Assembly (NCBI GenBank): GCA_018296165.2
Contig: JACKQL020000004.1
Span: 1,240,001 to 1,304,000, forward strand
Direction of reading: 5' to 3'
From: Termitomyces sp. T153
Taxonomy: Eukaryota; Basidiomycota; Agaricomycetes; Agaricales; Lyophyllaceae
Length of the DNA: 64,000 bases
Below the pieces are notes generated by a model. That model was not told where the DNA came from, made no database searches, and worked only from the letters and a program-made list of their open reading frames with translations. The position numbers and the translations under genes were made by a program. Position 1 is the first letter of the stretch. Every line of letters begins with the position of its first letter. Positions 45,888 through 58,000 of the stretch are shown here, in pieces.

Positions 45888-48800
45888 TCAATCCGACTTC
45901 TCTATATCTACCAATTCTCTGCCTTCCTCAACCATTTCACCATTCTTGCACCCAATGGCCTTGACGATACCGGCGGTATTGGCTCTAAGTACAGTTTCCG
46001 TCTTCATACTCTCCAGAACAATGACAGTCTGACCAGCCTCCACGCGATCACCAACTTTGACACGTACATCTACCACCAAGCTGGGCATGGGCGCCTTCAA
46101 AGCACCTTTGGTTGCACTCAAGACATCGCCTCCAAGGGAGAGAAGCCAATTCGGCGGTGACACGACCAGAGTGGTTTTGTGATGACCACAAGCGAAGATA
46201 TGCAGGCGCTCCATCGTGGTAGGATTGGTCGATACAGGGACAGTTGATGGTGGAGGTTGGGACACAATTGTTGTATTCAACGATTGCGCATTGATCGTCG
46301 AACACAATGTTGTTGGAGAGGAGAGAGACGCGGCCACGGACGGGAACGCTGTGCTACCAGCCGATGTGCTTACAGTGATATTGAAATATCCAGGTGCAAT
46401 TGAAACGACATGAACAATAAAATGCTCTTCGGCACCATCCGTTTGTAGAGTGATAGTGCGCTCATATTCATCCCCACCAAATCGACGAGAAGTAAGTGAG
46501 GTCCATGGTGAGACATTACTAGGTGGTGGAGGAGTTGTGTGGTCACGGAGTGCAATGAACAGAGCGGCTTGGGCAAGAAGTTCTGGCTTCGGTTCTTCAA
46601 TGGCAGGAAAGAGTTCTTCAAAATATTTCTGAAGGATTACATACAGTCAATGATGATGAAACTATCAGACTCCATGAAATTTCCCACCGGAATGAAGCCT
46701 GTTTCGAGTTCTGCGTTTACGAATGATGGATTACCAGCCAATGTCTGGAGGAAGTCAACGTTTGTCGAAACTCCAACAACATGATACTCTGACAGAGCCT
46801 GCCGAAGCATCCGTAATGCTTCTGTGCGATCTTTACCATGAACGACAACTTTTGCAATCATGGGATCGTAAAAAACGCCAATCTGAGAACCTTGTAGGAA
46901 ACCTTGTTCAATGCGCAATGACGGATTAATTGTCGTTGAGTCATGCGATGTCAGCGAAGGCTGGAGATCGGACACTGTTGGCCTAGCGGCTATGGAGGAA
47001 TATTCGGGTGCAAAAGTATGTGTCGGTGAAGGAGTGGACAAATAGAGGAGTGAACCGGAGTCTGGAAGGAACTTATTCCGTGGGTTTTCAGCATATATAC
47101 GGGCTTCAAAGGCGTGGCCGACGAGGGGTATTGACGCCTGGGTGAGGGGAAGAGGATTGCCCGCTGCCACCTATCGTCAAAATTAGCGACGAGAAGGGAA
47201 AAGATAGGGAATCACTAGCCTGCAATTGCCAGTCTACAAGGTCCAAACCAGTCACCATCTCAGTCACTGGGTGTTCAACTTGAAGTCGTGTATTCCTATC
47301 GTGCCTTTGTTCAGTAGACGGCGAAAAAAATCGAGGACCGCAACCAACATTTCCATGAAGTAGAACTTCTCTGTATCAGTGTCGAATATGAATTCAACAG
47401 TGCCAGCTCCAACGTACTTCACAGCTTTTGCCGCGGCAATAGCTTTTGAGCTTAGATCGGCGCGAAGTTCGGATGAGAGGCCTGGTGCAGGCGCCTGAGC
47501 AAGAAAGGAGCATAAATTGACTTCGCATTTGCCTTATGATTGAACCCATAGGATGGCTAACCTCCTCTATAATCTTCTGGTTTCGTCTCTGGACTGAACA
47601 GTCACGTTCCCAAAGGCTGACTATGTTCCCATGCGTATCAGCAAATACTTGGACTTCCACATGTCTGGGACGTTCGATGTATTTCTCTATAAGAACAATG
47701 TCATTGCCAAAGGCCTTCAGCGATTCGCGTTGGGCAGATGAAAGGGCTTCGTAGAAAGCGGCTTCGGAGGTGTCGCTAACAATTCGCATTCCCTTTCCCC
47801 CACCTCCATGAATCGCCTTGATTAAGACAGGGAAACCTATAGTTAGGTCAGTATTATAATTGTTCATACGACAGCTTGCATCACCTATGTCTTGCGATTG
47901 CCTATACAGAAAAGCGGGATCTTGATCATGCCCGTGGTATCCTGGTACACACGGAACACCAGCAGCTGGAAGGACCTGTCAGGAGAACTCCATATTCTGC
48001 TGGGGAGTATTACCTGACATGATATTCTTTGATTCACTGAACAGATCCTCAGACTCACCCGAGTTGCTCATTACAATGACAACTTACCTCTTAGAACCCA
48101 TGCTAACGATAGCACTTGCAGGAGGGCCGATAAATATTATGCCTTCCTCCGCAAGTTTCTCCGCAAATGTTGAATTCTCACTCAAAAATCCGTAGCTGAA
48201 GGATTATCAAGAATCGACTCTGAGTTAAGCTTTATATATATATACCCGGGATGAACAGCCTAGGATATCTTCGTAAGCACATGAGAGTTCAAGAAACCTC
48301 TGATGCGCACCTGTGCACCACTTCTACGACAGACTTCTACAATCTTGTCTATTCGTAACTGCAACATGTTTTACTTGAACTGGAGAGAAAACGAGGAACT
48401 GACTGACATAACTTTCGGCGGAAGGAGCAGGTCCAATGCAGTACGCCTCGTCAGCCTGGATTACAATCAGTACAAATCATAGATAATATCAACAGTGGAA
48501 AGATGACCAATTTGACATGCAGCGCATCTTTGTCTACCTCGCTGTACACCGCAACAGTCCTTATTCCGAGCTTCTTTGCTGTTCGAATGACCCGGCACGC
48601 GATTTCTCCTCTAAAACTTGTGAGCGCGTCCTTTAGAAGATATCGGCATACCGGCTGACCTATTCGCAATCAATATCTTGTCAAAATAAGAGTTGCGTGT
48701 GGAGGGTAGATTCGCCGCAGCTAATCAGAGTAGTAATTGAGGATAAGGAGTAATGATAGCTGTTCTACTTCTACTCACCTGCTGCCTGAAAGGCATAGCT

Positions 48801-48992
48801 TCGTATAGAACCGCTGGAAGGGTGAACGATAGAGTTTACATACGCGCTTGGTTGTAAACCAAGAGTGCTTCTCGAAGCAGACGCCGTGGATCGCGTTGAT
48901 TGCTTGCGTGGAAATCTCGTAGAGGCGCAGGCAGACAGACGAGGAAGAGTATTGGGGAGGGATCTAACCGCTGTGTATTTAGCTTGGAGCAT
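45888..48992 (-). CDS. mccA: 3-methylcrotonoyl-CoA carboxylase, biotin-carboxylase (alpha) subunit
   Basis: Mitochondrial biotin enzyme of leucine breakdown. The N-terminus [19 protein letters not shown] is Arg- and Ser-rich without acids, a clear presequence. Biotin carboxylase motifs follow: [23 protein letters not shown] sequence at the second exon ([20 protein letters not shown]), [34 protein letters not shown] (ATP grasp), [52 protein letters not shown] and [12 protein letters not shown]. The biotinyl domain has [11 protein letters not shown] around the biotinylated Lys, where many family members have AMKME. About a dozen introns. It ends [11 protein letters not shown]. The combination of carboxylase, BT-like linker and short biotin domain without a carboxyltransferase fits MCC alpha better than pyruvate or acetyl-CoA carboxylase; propionyl-CoA carboxylase alpha is the alternative. 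Confidence 0.9.
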
Positions 48993-49878
48993 AACTTTCT
49001 ATTTTACTCGATAGGGGAGGCAAGATAACAGAGACAATAAAGAAACCGAAAAGAAATAAGACCTCTCTTCAACGTTGTCAACGTTGACTGAACGCCGCTG
49101 GCCACTGAGATCCGTGTCACCTGATCTGGGGTAATGGGACACGTGGAAGCGATCGCGATGACATCACTCAGTTCATCAGTATCATGAGACGCGCCGGCGA
49201 GGTCCTCATCAGTCGCGTTCGCGCGTTCAACACGTGGATGGGCTACTTCATCTGAAGTTATCGTGTTACTTATGGCCAGGTGCAGAACATGGTGGTCTGA
49301 AGTGATGGTAATGGCAGGAGGTGTAGATATCAATAAGTACAGTATAGCATTGTTTGAAGCGCTTTTTATACGCAATATTCCAGAGAAGCAGTGTACATGA
49401 TTGAGGCCAATGACTTCGTCCAAGGGGCTTTGTCGTCATGACGTCAATCCCAAGCTTAAGCTCCGTCCAGCGTTAAGCTTACTTACCCACAACAACAGAC
49501 AGGAGTGACTAAGAAAATGGTTGAAGTGACGATTGGTCCCCGTTGTTAATTGTGGGCATATTGGCGATATGACGGTATAGCTGGAAGACTTACCTACACC
49601 TCTTTAGTATGCGCGAACCACGGCCCACAGCCACGGCTTTAAGTATCATTTGGATGTTGAGGAAAAGCTCTTTGGGCTCGGACCATAAACCACCGTATCT
49701 TGACAGTATTGGCAATTGCAGAGCGATCGGGTGGTCAGTTCATAAACCGAGGCCATTTGCTACATTCGTACAAAGTGAAGTATCAGAGATATGGTGCCAG
49801 TCAAGATGGGAAAGCCATAGAAAATCACTAGAAAAGATCATTATGACCAAGTCAAATCAAGGTCTTTGAACTGTGGGG
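48993..49878. promoter_or_regulatory. mccA upstream region with CACGTG and CRE-like palindromes
   Basis: Two perfect CACGTG palindromes (49140-49145 and 49231-49236) and one TGACGTCA (49439-49446) lie upstream of mccA. They match bHLH and bZIP binding sites respectively. An open frame at 49004-49423 (-) covers the same DNA; it encodes 139 residues with no domain and is probably accidental. From 49450 to 49878 I see nothing else. Confidence 0.45.
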
Positions 49879-51959
49879 CTAGAACAACTCAAATGGGAAC
49901 CAAACTGGAATAATGGAGTCATTCTGGTCAATCTCAATCCATCTTCTCCCGTCCTTATCAATGACACCCATCGCATCCACCTCACCAAATGATGCGTCCC
50001 AGCCCAAACCTACAGCAGCCAGTTTACAGACATTTGAACTAGGAATAATCGATCGAAATTAGGACAATAACAAAGAAAGTACACATACCTGAATGTGCAA
50101 ACTACTGCCTGAGGGGTGAGATTATCTTCCTTTGCCCACATTCCGCTCAAAAGAGCGAAATCTACAATCATTCCTCGTGTTGCCCGTATCCTTTCCTCAA
50201 CATGGAACAGGTCAAATTTCTTCTGCACATAATCTCCAGGGCTGGCCAATGCACGGAGTTCCTCATTTGAGCTTTGAAATAAGGAGAACACAGTGTAGCT
50301 TGCCGATGTGAGATCAATGATTTCTCGAAGGGCAAGCGCAGAGTCCGTAGCGACAAATAAGGTAAGCTGCTCTAGTGATTTACCCTGGCTCAGGCGGCTC
50401 CAGGCAGTAGTCGCGGCCTCAACAAATTTCTCTGCTGGAACATGATCACCCCTGTAAAAAGCTGGTTCGCGATCGCCCCTCCGTAGATGTAGAGCAATGT
50501 AAGAATCGAATTGTGAGAAAACTTGTAGTTCTGATCGCGCGTTCTGTACTAATCGGGTATTTTCCACGTTAAGACGTATTGTGTTATAGAAAGATTCTTC
50601 AGAAAACTTGAACATTGGTTTCAGGCGATTAAGCTGATGAGCATATCTGCAAGTAGTTTAGATCTAGCAGCACTGCCCCAATATAGACGGACATACGGGT
50701 CTTCATAGGCGTTTGAGTAGGTATGACCTAAATGGAATTTTGCAGTGCGAGAATTGACCACCTACAGAGGACATTACTATGGTGGGTTTGAGAGTGGCCA
50801 AGGGCAAGCTTACCCAATGTCTAGTGCAACACAAGTCAGATTAAGATTTACAACACTCAACAATGGATCGCACCTCGCCAACCGAGGACAAGCCACAAGT
50901 TCTATTAACATGTATCATAGTACGCGATGTACAAGAGGTTACTAACAAACCTTCGGGTGGAGGAGCTTTGCACCCTGGCTCCGGTCCAGGCTGGGTACTA
51001 CGGACATCCATAAAGTGATCTAACCATCTTCGCAGTAAGGTCAGCATCGGGAAGTAAACACAGCTTGGAATACGCACTTCCCACGATTCCAGTATGTGTC
51101 GTCAACAAAAAATGTTCTATTCCTCTAATATTTGTCAGTTAGTTATAGGGCAGAGGAGACAAGAAAGTGAAGTAACCTCACGAGCGAGTGCTGCAACCTG
51201 AGCCAGCAAGGCTAGGTCTGCTAGTAGACCAACTTTTCCATCTAGCATATAGGTAATTGTACTCGCACAAACTTCCTCATTACCCACTCTATATGGGTGT
51301 AAAGTATCCATCACGCCCATTTTATGCGGCTGCCAGTAGTCACCATGTGACATATAGCCCTTGTTCAGTTTTGCGCATTCGATGAGGTATTCCACGGGTT
51401 TAAGAGGGAAGCTTGTATAGTTTGCATATGAGATAAGTAGATGAGGGTCAGTTGGGCCTGTTGAAATGTTATGATGCGAGGTCGTCAAGTTCGCTGGTGA
51501 GATTGTCGTATTTTCTGTTACGATGCCCAAGTAGCTATGTAGTTTCTCCGGTCGATAGTACGACATATAGATGAGGAACAAGAGGAACCCAGCACAAAGA
51601 CACCCCATAGCCAGAAGAGAATTATAGAATAAAGTGCTCATTAGCATTTTCCCCCTTTCCTCTCCCTCTTTATCCCGTCCTGTCCCATTAAAGTTATAGT
51701 GGCCTCCTCGGCTTCGATATCTTGTCGTTTGTTCGGCAGGAAAGTTGTTGCTCGCTGATGATGAGAGCAATGGAACGGATTGAATTTGGTGTCGATCGCG
51801 CCAGTCATCGTCCTCACCAAACTGTTGTAGCTCAAAGTCGGTGTAAGCTTCTTCTGCTCTCCCGCAATGGCTATGTGGGGTCCGAGGTATGAGCAATTGG
51901 TTATCGAGCGCGTTTGGTCGTGCAGAGGTGATATTCGTCAACGAACGAGGTCGGTACAT
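49879..51959 (-). CDS. Type II membrane protein, putative fucosyltransferase-like glycosyltransferase
   Basis: Start MYRPRSLTNITSARPNALDN. A cytosolic N-terminus of about 110 residues precedes one membrane segment (SLLAMGCLCAGFLLFLIYM), then a lumenal domain with several NxS/T sites, as in Golgi glycosyltransferases. The lumenal part has FFVDDTYWNRGKW-type sequence, and then SYIALHLRRGDREPAFYRGD. The HLRRGD motif matches the HxRxxD/E nucleotide-sugar-binding motif of the GDP-fucose O- and alpha-1,6-fucosyltransferase superfamily. It ends SIIPVWFPFELF at a TAG (49879-49881). Roughly 550-600 residues with several introns. The acceptor is unknown and the assignment to a fucosyltransferase rests mainly on one motif and topology. 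Confidence 0.72.
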
Positions 51960-52454
51960 ACAGATTCAAAGGAAAGGAGAAGATGGAGCAAAATTGATAG
52001 CTTTATCACCATCACCGTATCTGGCTGTGTTAAGTACTCAGCCCTCAGCCCTTAGCCACATCGTGTTCGTCGCCAAGGGCACTTCACGTACACGTGCTTT
52101 CTGAAAATGCCATCGTGGAAAATTGAGTCAGGAATTTACCGTAACGGGTTCTGCCTAAAATGGAACACGCCGGAATTACACACGACAAACCAGTTGGACT
52201 ACCTGTCCCTTTAGAACAAAGCACGTTACAACTCCCGTTGCTCTGGCAACTGCCGGTCATTCAAACTCCGTGGCGGGTAAACCCGAGCCGCTACATTTCC
52301 CATACAAACATATACTTTCGTACGCAGTGGCACTGAGCACCCCATTCATGACATACAAGAATACACGAGGGAAAGAACGAGCGACCAGATAGTGTAGAAC
52401 TTGGAATAATGTAGAATTAAAGGTCCGAATAACCCGTATCTCAATAGAGACAGC
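51960..52454. other. Intergenic region
   Basis: About 495 bp between the divergent-side start of the glycosyltransferase gene and the stop of the small secreted protein gene. It must contain the promoter of the former. No gene or distinctive repeat recognised. Confidence 0.4.
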
Positions 52455-52999
52455 TCAATCTTGTCCATGGGAGGAACGAGGGTATCGACCAAAAGCAGCT
52501 CTAGAGGGTTGACCATCATTGGCGGAATTCGAACGGTCTCTCGGCAAGCGTGACTCGGACGAGCGCGATGCTTGGGCTAGAATGAAGGATCCCGTGGTGG
52601 TCAGCCATCGCCTCTTCTTGTGACTAATCGCTTACAATCGACATTCTCAAATCTCTTCTCGTGTCCGGAGGCCTTGTCCTTAGACGGATCGCGCCGGTTC
52701 AACAGTTTGTGAAGCAGCTCTCCTAGAGCGTCGAGAAGGCCCTTCTCTGCAACTTGCTATGATAAGCGGTCATCGGAAGGACAACAAAACTCACTGCCTC
52801 CGCCGTCATCTGCTTTATGTACCTCATCTTTCTCCGCTGCACTGTGGGTGATATTCTTGCTTTGTGAGGCGACAAACTGATTGCCAGAGGATATCGCCAT
52901 GTCGCTGTTAGGTATAGCTGTCGGAGCAGCAAGGCTCGGGATTGAAGAGGAGGCTATCAAGGCGGCGGCGACGAAAGACGAACTTGAGGGAAGTTTCAT
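52455..52999 (-). CDS. Small secreted protein, unknown function
   Basis: Exons 52999-52795, 52752-52636 and 52576-52455 give 147 residues plus stop, with in-phase junctions. The N-terminus MKLPSSSSFVAAALIASSS then IPSLAAPTA is a strong signal peptide with a likely cut after SLA or AAP. The mature part is short, polar and rich in Ser, Asp, Lys and Arg, with a helical stretch IAEKGLLDALGELLHKLLNR and one Cys near the second junction. I recognise no family. It ends FGRYPRSSHGQD. Without cysteine pairs it is unlike classical cysteine-rich effectors; it could be an orphan secreted protein or a peptide precursor (LNRRDPSK and KRF offer basic cleavage sites). The model is unsupported by homology. 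Confidence 0.6.
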
Positions 53000-53770
53000 G
53001 ACAGATAGTCTGGTGTATGTGATAGGACACTACGATGGAATAGGTAAAGCAAAAGTCAATGACGAAGCGCGAGGCTGCACCTTGGAGTAGCTAATGCAGT
53101 TATGGAAGAAAGGAGAAATGAGAGCTGAAGGCTGACATCTTGCATTTTATATGGAAGTACCTGTCCTAGTCAGCCATCTTTTTGACAAATTGACGAAGCG
53201 TGTGCGTTGATAGGGAAAACTGGCCCGTTCAAACTGCCACTCACAACAGCCTGAAATCAATTTATGAATTTGCTTGAATTGCATAACAAATATAGCAGTG
53301 AAATAAGCAACGTTTTGTTGAGAGTGACAACAGAACAGGAACGAATCTCGCACTTCCAAAGAAATGCCGTAGGTCAGAACACGGCGTATGAGGCAAAAAG
53401 GATATCAATTCTAGAAGTTCTGAGTATACGTGTACAGCAAAGATAGAGCACAAAAAGCACGGGGAAGATATATTTCAAACTTTTGCCAAGAAGCGATCCC
53501 AAGCAGTGTATCAGCAGTAAAGAACGAGTTCCTCCTTCGATGTTTTCTATTCGGCATGCGATCCTTGCTTTTGGTGAAGGTTGAGGTCGAAAAACCATTG
53601 TGTCGAGTCTGGAACAGCACTTCTACGTCTCATGAGATCAGGGGATCGATGTATGAAGGGAAGTGCAGAGAGTTCCATGTACAAAGAGTCATGCGAAAGT
53701 TGCGTATGTGAAGAATAGCCTAAAATCGTTGGGGAAGACGAACTTGATGTCGAAGCATTTGGCATTATGT
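53000..53770. other. Intergenic region between the small secreted protein and homeodomain genes
   Basis: No recognised gene in about 770 bp. It holds the promoter of the secreted-protein gene at its left end and the 3' region of the homeodomain gene at its right end. Short open frames on both strands overlap one another and show no domain. Confidence 0.45.
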
Positions 53771-54592
53771 CTAATCCTCGAAACTGATGTAAGTTTCAGC
53801 ATACATACAGTGTGTTCGAATGATAAAACCTGGAGTGCAGAGGGCGCATGTAAAAGGTGTTTCAGGCGACGAGGCGTGAACTTGTAAACACCAATCATAT
53901 TCTGAAATTGTCTCCATAGCATGAGGACGATGAGGCAGAGATGGAGAGAATACAAGAACTGGAGACATATGAAAATCTGGAGCAGGGAATGGAGGTGATA
54001 GTGGAGAGCTAGGTGAAAGCGGGGACGAATTTCCTGTCACCTGAAGGACGTTTTTCTGTTCTGGCTGAGGCGAAGCAACAAGAGTGTCTGATGTAGGCGC
54101 ATGACAATCGTCCGAGTTCAAGGACGTTTCGAGATTTTCTGCTTTGACATTTGAGTGAACTACTGGTCGACGCGGTTTCGAACAAGGCGCCTCTTCTTCC
54201 TTTTTGATGACTGGAGGAGTACCGACAGGAAGTGTGTACGTGCCTTTAGGAAGACCTTTACGAGCTTTCCTTCTCAAAGCTTTTTGACGAGAGAAGAACC
54301 GATGAACATCTTGAGGCGCAACATTCCGTGCAGCCGCCCATTCACGGCGACTCTCGACAGTAGGTATCCGCTTGTCAGCGTCCCATATTTTGAACAGTTC
54401 ATCAAGGTTGGCCAGAGGGAGAGGGCGTAAGACAGTAAGCACATTTTCCTTGTCTTCGACCTTTTGAATTTGGGTCGGCCGATTTGTCGTGATGGTTGTC
54501 TTGAGTCGTTTCCTGGGTCGTACTTTGACAGCTTCAGAGGTCGATGTATGCTGTGCAATTTGAATTGCAGATCCGGCTTTCTTCTTCGCCAT
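53771..54592 (-). CDS. Fungal homeodomain transcription factor
   Basis: An uninterrupted frame of 273 residues. A basic N-terminus (VRPRKRLKTTI) precedes a homeodomain-like fold: LPLANLDELFKIWDADKRIP (helix 1), VESRREWAAARN (helix 2) and APQDVHRFFSRQKALRRKAR (helix 3). This is the fungal pattern with WAAAR and a downstream GTYTLPVGTPP block. Helix 3 has FFSRQK where canonical homeodomains have WFxNxR, so the DNA-contacting Asn is replaced by Ser and the Trp by Phe. The C-terminal half is Ser/Pro-rich with a run of SPLSPSSPLSP. It diverges from the AP-3 delta gene across 420 bp. Target genes are unknown; it is not placed next to a partner homeodomain gene, so a mating-type role is not indicated. 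Confidence 0.8.
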   Translation of the reverse strand: MAKKKAGSAIQIAQHTSTSEAVKVRPRKRLKTTITTNRPTQIQKVEDKENVLTVLRPLPLANLDELFKIWDADKRIPTVESRREWAAARNVAPQDVHRFFSRQKALRRKARKGLPKGTYTLPVGTPPVIKKEEEAPCSKPRRPVVHSNVKAENLETSLNSDDCHAPTSDTLVASPQPEQKNVLQVTGNSSPLSPSSPLSPPFPAPDFHMSPVLVFSPSLPHRPHAMETISEYDWCLQVHASSPETPFTCALCTPGFIIRTHCMYAETYISFED

Positions 54593-55012
54593 TTGAAATA
54601 TGAAGGGATGTCGGCCTTGTGCGACCTTGATTGAATTATTAAGTGTGAGAGCAGTCTCCGTTCCACAAGCCAGGCGACCGGTCGTACAATCAGCAGCCTA
54701 GGTAGTAACAAGACACCTGGCAGAAGCGAAAACCAAGGGTAGTATATGATCGCAAGAATATAACGTGGCGATGGCACAATCCACGCATACGTTAGTGAAG
54801 GTTGAGAAAAGAAAGGGTTTCCCGTGCCGCGTTCGCGTTGCCTAATTCACGTGAGAATAGGTTATCTACATATACCTTGGTTACTCAGTGCTCTCTTTCA
54901 CTTTACCTCCTCAGCCTTCTGCCACGTAATCCGTTGCGAAATCTATTCTACGACGTGTATTCCACAAAACGCGCGAACTCTTATAGCAGGGAGCATCTGA
55001 CGACTTCCCTGC
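54593..55012. promoter_or_regulatory. Divergent intergenic region between the homeodomain and AP-3 delta genes
   Basis: A 420 bp stretch between two divergent starts. A long minus-strand open frame through it is out of frame with the homeodomain gene and overlaps its coding part, so it is a shadow. No named element recognised. Confidence 0.4.
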
Positions 55013-58000
55013 ATGTGGGAGCGAACACTGCAAGACCTCATTCGTGGGCTTCGTGCCAACAAGAAGGACGAGACGAAATTCATTTCCAAGGCAGTCGATG
55101 AAATAAGGAATGAGATCAAGAGCGATGATATGGAGCTCAAAGCTGGGGCTGTCTTGAAACTCACCTATGTGCGCTATTGCACCTTTTCGTCATGGCTTTA
55201 TTGAGTGATTTGTGTATACTTAGCTCGAGATGCTAGGATATGATATGGGATGGGCTTCATTTCACGTCGTAGAGGTCATGTCTGCGTCCCGAGTCCATCT
55301 TAAGAGTGTTGGGTATCTTGCGGCTGCTCAATCGTTCGATCAGGAGACCGATGTCCTGATGCTCACCACAAATTTGCTCAAGAAGGTGAGGCAATCTACG
55401 AACGTCTTCAATTCACGAACGCCCTCATGATGAGCCTGATAAATGCCTCAGGATTTGGGCTCTACACCAACAGACGTTGCTGTTACGTTGAATGGGCTTG
55501 CTCACTTTGTGACTCCAGATCTTGCACGGGACCTTTCGCCAGAAATAATCGCGATGTTAAACCATTCACGACCCAACATTCGGAAGAGGGCAATATTAGC
55601 CCTATACAAAGTTCTAATGAAATATCCTGAAACCGCGACACATGCGCGTACCCGGCTAGAAGAGAAACTAGAGGATCCAGACCCTGGTAACATTCATAAC
55701 CTTTGACTGAACTATTACAGGATAATAAATCCCTTTCAGGTGTCGTCGCGGCTACCGTTAACGTTCTCTGTGAACTTGCACGTATCTATCCAAAAGACTA
55801 CTTATCACTAGCCCCTCAATTCTTCCATCTTCTCACCACTTCATCCAATAACTGGATGTTGATCAAAATCATCAAGCTGGTACGAAGGTCCTCTAGCTGT
55901 CATTTTCTTCCTCTCATCCTCTTAGTTTGGTGCCCTTTCCCCGTACGAACCGAGATTAGTCAAGAAACTGCAGCCTCCTATAACAGAACTTATCTCGAAC
56001 TCCCAGGCTGTGTCATTACTGTACGAGTGCGTTCATACTTGTATCATAGGTGGCATGCTTCAAGGCCCAAATGGTGATTCTTTGGCGCGCTTATGCGCTT
56101 CGAAACTTGCTGCATTTATTCAGGATCCTGATCAGAACCGTATGTCGTCAATGCCAGCTAGAATTGATCCTTACTGAATTTATGCGTTTCAGTGAAGTAC
56201 ATCGCGTTGCTAGCCATGACCAAGATCGCTCCTTCTCATCCGCATCTTGTTGCCGAATATCAGAATACGATCCTTGCAAGCGTCAGTGATCAGGATATCA
56301 GTATCCGGATGAGGGCCCTCGATCTCGTTTCCGCAATGGTTTGAAAAAATATTTGATTGTCATAGGGTACTGACCTCCTTTTGCTTCCAGGTTGACCGCG
56401 ACAATATTCAGTCTATAGTCCAGCAACTTCTATCACATCTAGTGCCAGAGAATTCCTCTTCAATGTTACCCTCCGCCACCCAAGCCCTTGCTCAGCACAC
56501 CGCAAGTACACCGCGGCCCTTCTCATCGCCCAGCCAATCTCCTGCCTACCGGCTTGTTCTCTGCCAACGAATCCTTGCCATGGGTTCTCAATCAACTTAC
56601 GAGAATGTAAACAATTTTGAATGGTACATCTCTGTACTCGTTGATCTTGCCCATGTCGCGAACGTCAATGTAGGAGCTGAGATATGCAATCAAATTGTGG
56701 ATGTTGTAGGACGTGTCAAGGGTGTTAGGCGATATGCTGTGAGGTTGATGTACCAGCTGATCAGCGACGAGACTATGCTCCGGAATGCCCACGAAGAGGG
56801 AAGCTGCTCTGAAGTTCTTTGGGCCGCAGCGTGGGTATGTGGTGAATATTGCGAGTAAGTTTATGGGTCTGCTTCGTTACAGTTTCTCGTGACTCAGTCG
56901 TCTAGGGAGTTGGCCGAACCCCATAAATTATTGTCATATCTTTTGCACCCGGGGGTTTCATCTCTGTCACCTGAGATAGTTGTGGTGTACATCCAAGCTG
57001 CCACAAAGATCTTTGGGACTTGGGCGGCAAGTGTGGCTCAAAGATGGGAGGAAGAGGACTTGGCGGAAGTCAAAAATGTTGTCGAGCAGTTGAAAAATAG
57101 GTTTAGTGGGCTTCTCAGCAGTCCACACATCGATGTGCAAGAGCGAGTAAGGTTCTCGTTACAAAATGCTTGCCATTGGTTGATATTTTTTTCGGTCAGG
57201 CTGCGAACTTTATACAACTTTTCCGCTTCATCCAAGCCGACCTTGACGCTCACCGACCGAAGCCTTCGACACCATTATCGTCAGACTATTCCGGGCTGGA
57301 TACCCCCTCACCACGTTACCCAAAGAGCCTGTACCTTATCGAACCTCTCACCACAATATATGAACTCAATCCAGTCGCTACAAATGCGCAGGCGAGCGTG
57401 CCAATACCGGAAGGCCTGGATCTCGATGCATGGATAGTACCCCCTCCACAACAAATTGTTGCCGATCCACCCCCAGACAAGAAGAAGGGGAAGAAGGGGA
57501 AGGGGAAGGACAACAAGCCTAAGAGCTCTAAGAAGAAGAAAAAGGTCGAGGTTGAGGATGGGGACGAGCTCGCGCCAGTTGAAGAGACCCCGGAAGAGAT
57601 TGCGGAGCGAGCTAAGGTGTGTTATGTTGCTTCAATATCTGACCTTCTGTATGCCGATTGATCTGACTTCGGCAGCGCAAAGCAGAACGGTTGGCACAGC
57701 TACGAGACGATCCATATTATATTGGCATAGATACCCCAAAGACGGTGGAAGAGGATATTGATTCAATTCCCATCGTACAATTAGAGGGAATGCCATCTCT
57801 TGCAGGTTCGTCTATGTTGGTTTCTGTCGATCATTGTTCGAACTTATTTTCAGGTCCTTCGGCATCGAACCCACCAATTCTCAAGGCAACGTCACAGACG
57901 TTCTCCACCACCTCTTTCGTGATCGATCGTGAAGGCGAGATGCCTAAAGGCGCCATAACTCCACAGCCGGTGCTAGTGCCCGTTTCACGACAGCACACGC

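Noticed and set aside
49004..49423. Minus-strand open frame of 139 residues just upstream of mccA
   Set aside because: No domain, no introns in an intron-rich genome, and it overlaps the only space available for the mccA promoter. Kept only as a possibility.
54274..54777. Minus-strand frame of 167 residues overlapping the homeodomain gene
   Set aside because: It is a different frame of the same DNA; the homeodomain frame carries the recognisable helices.
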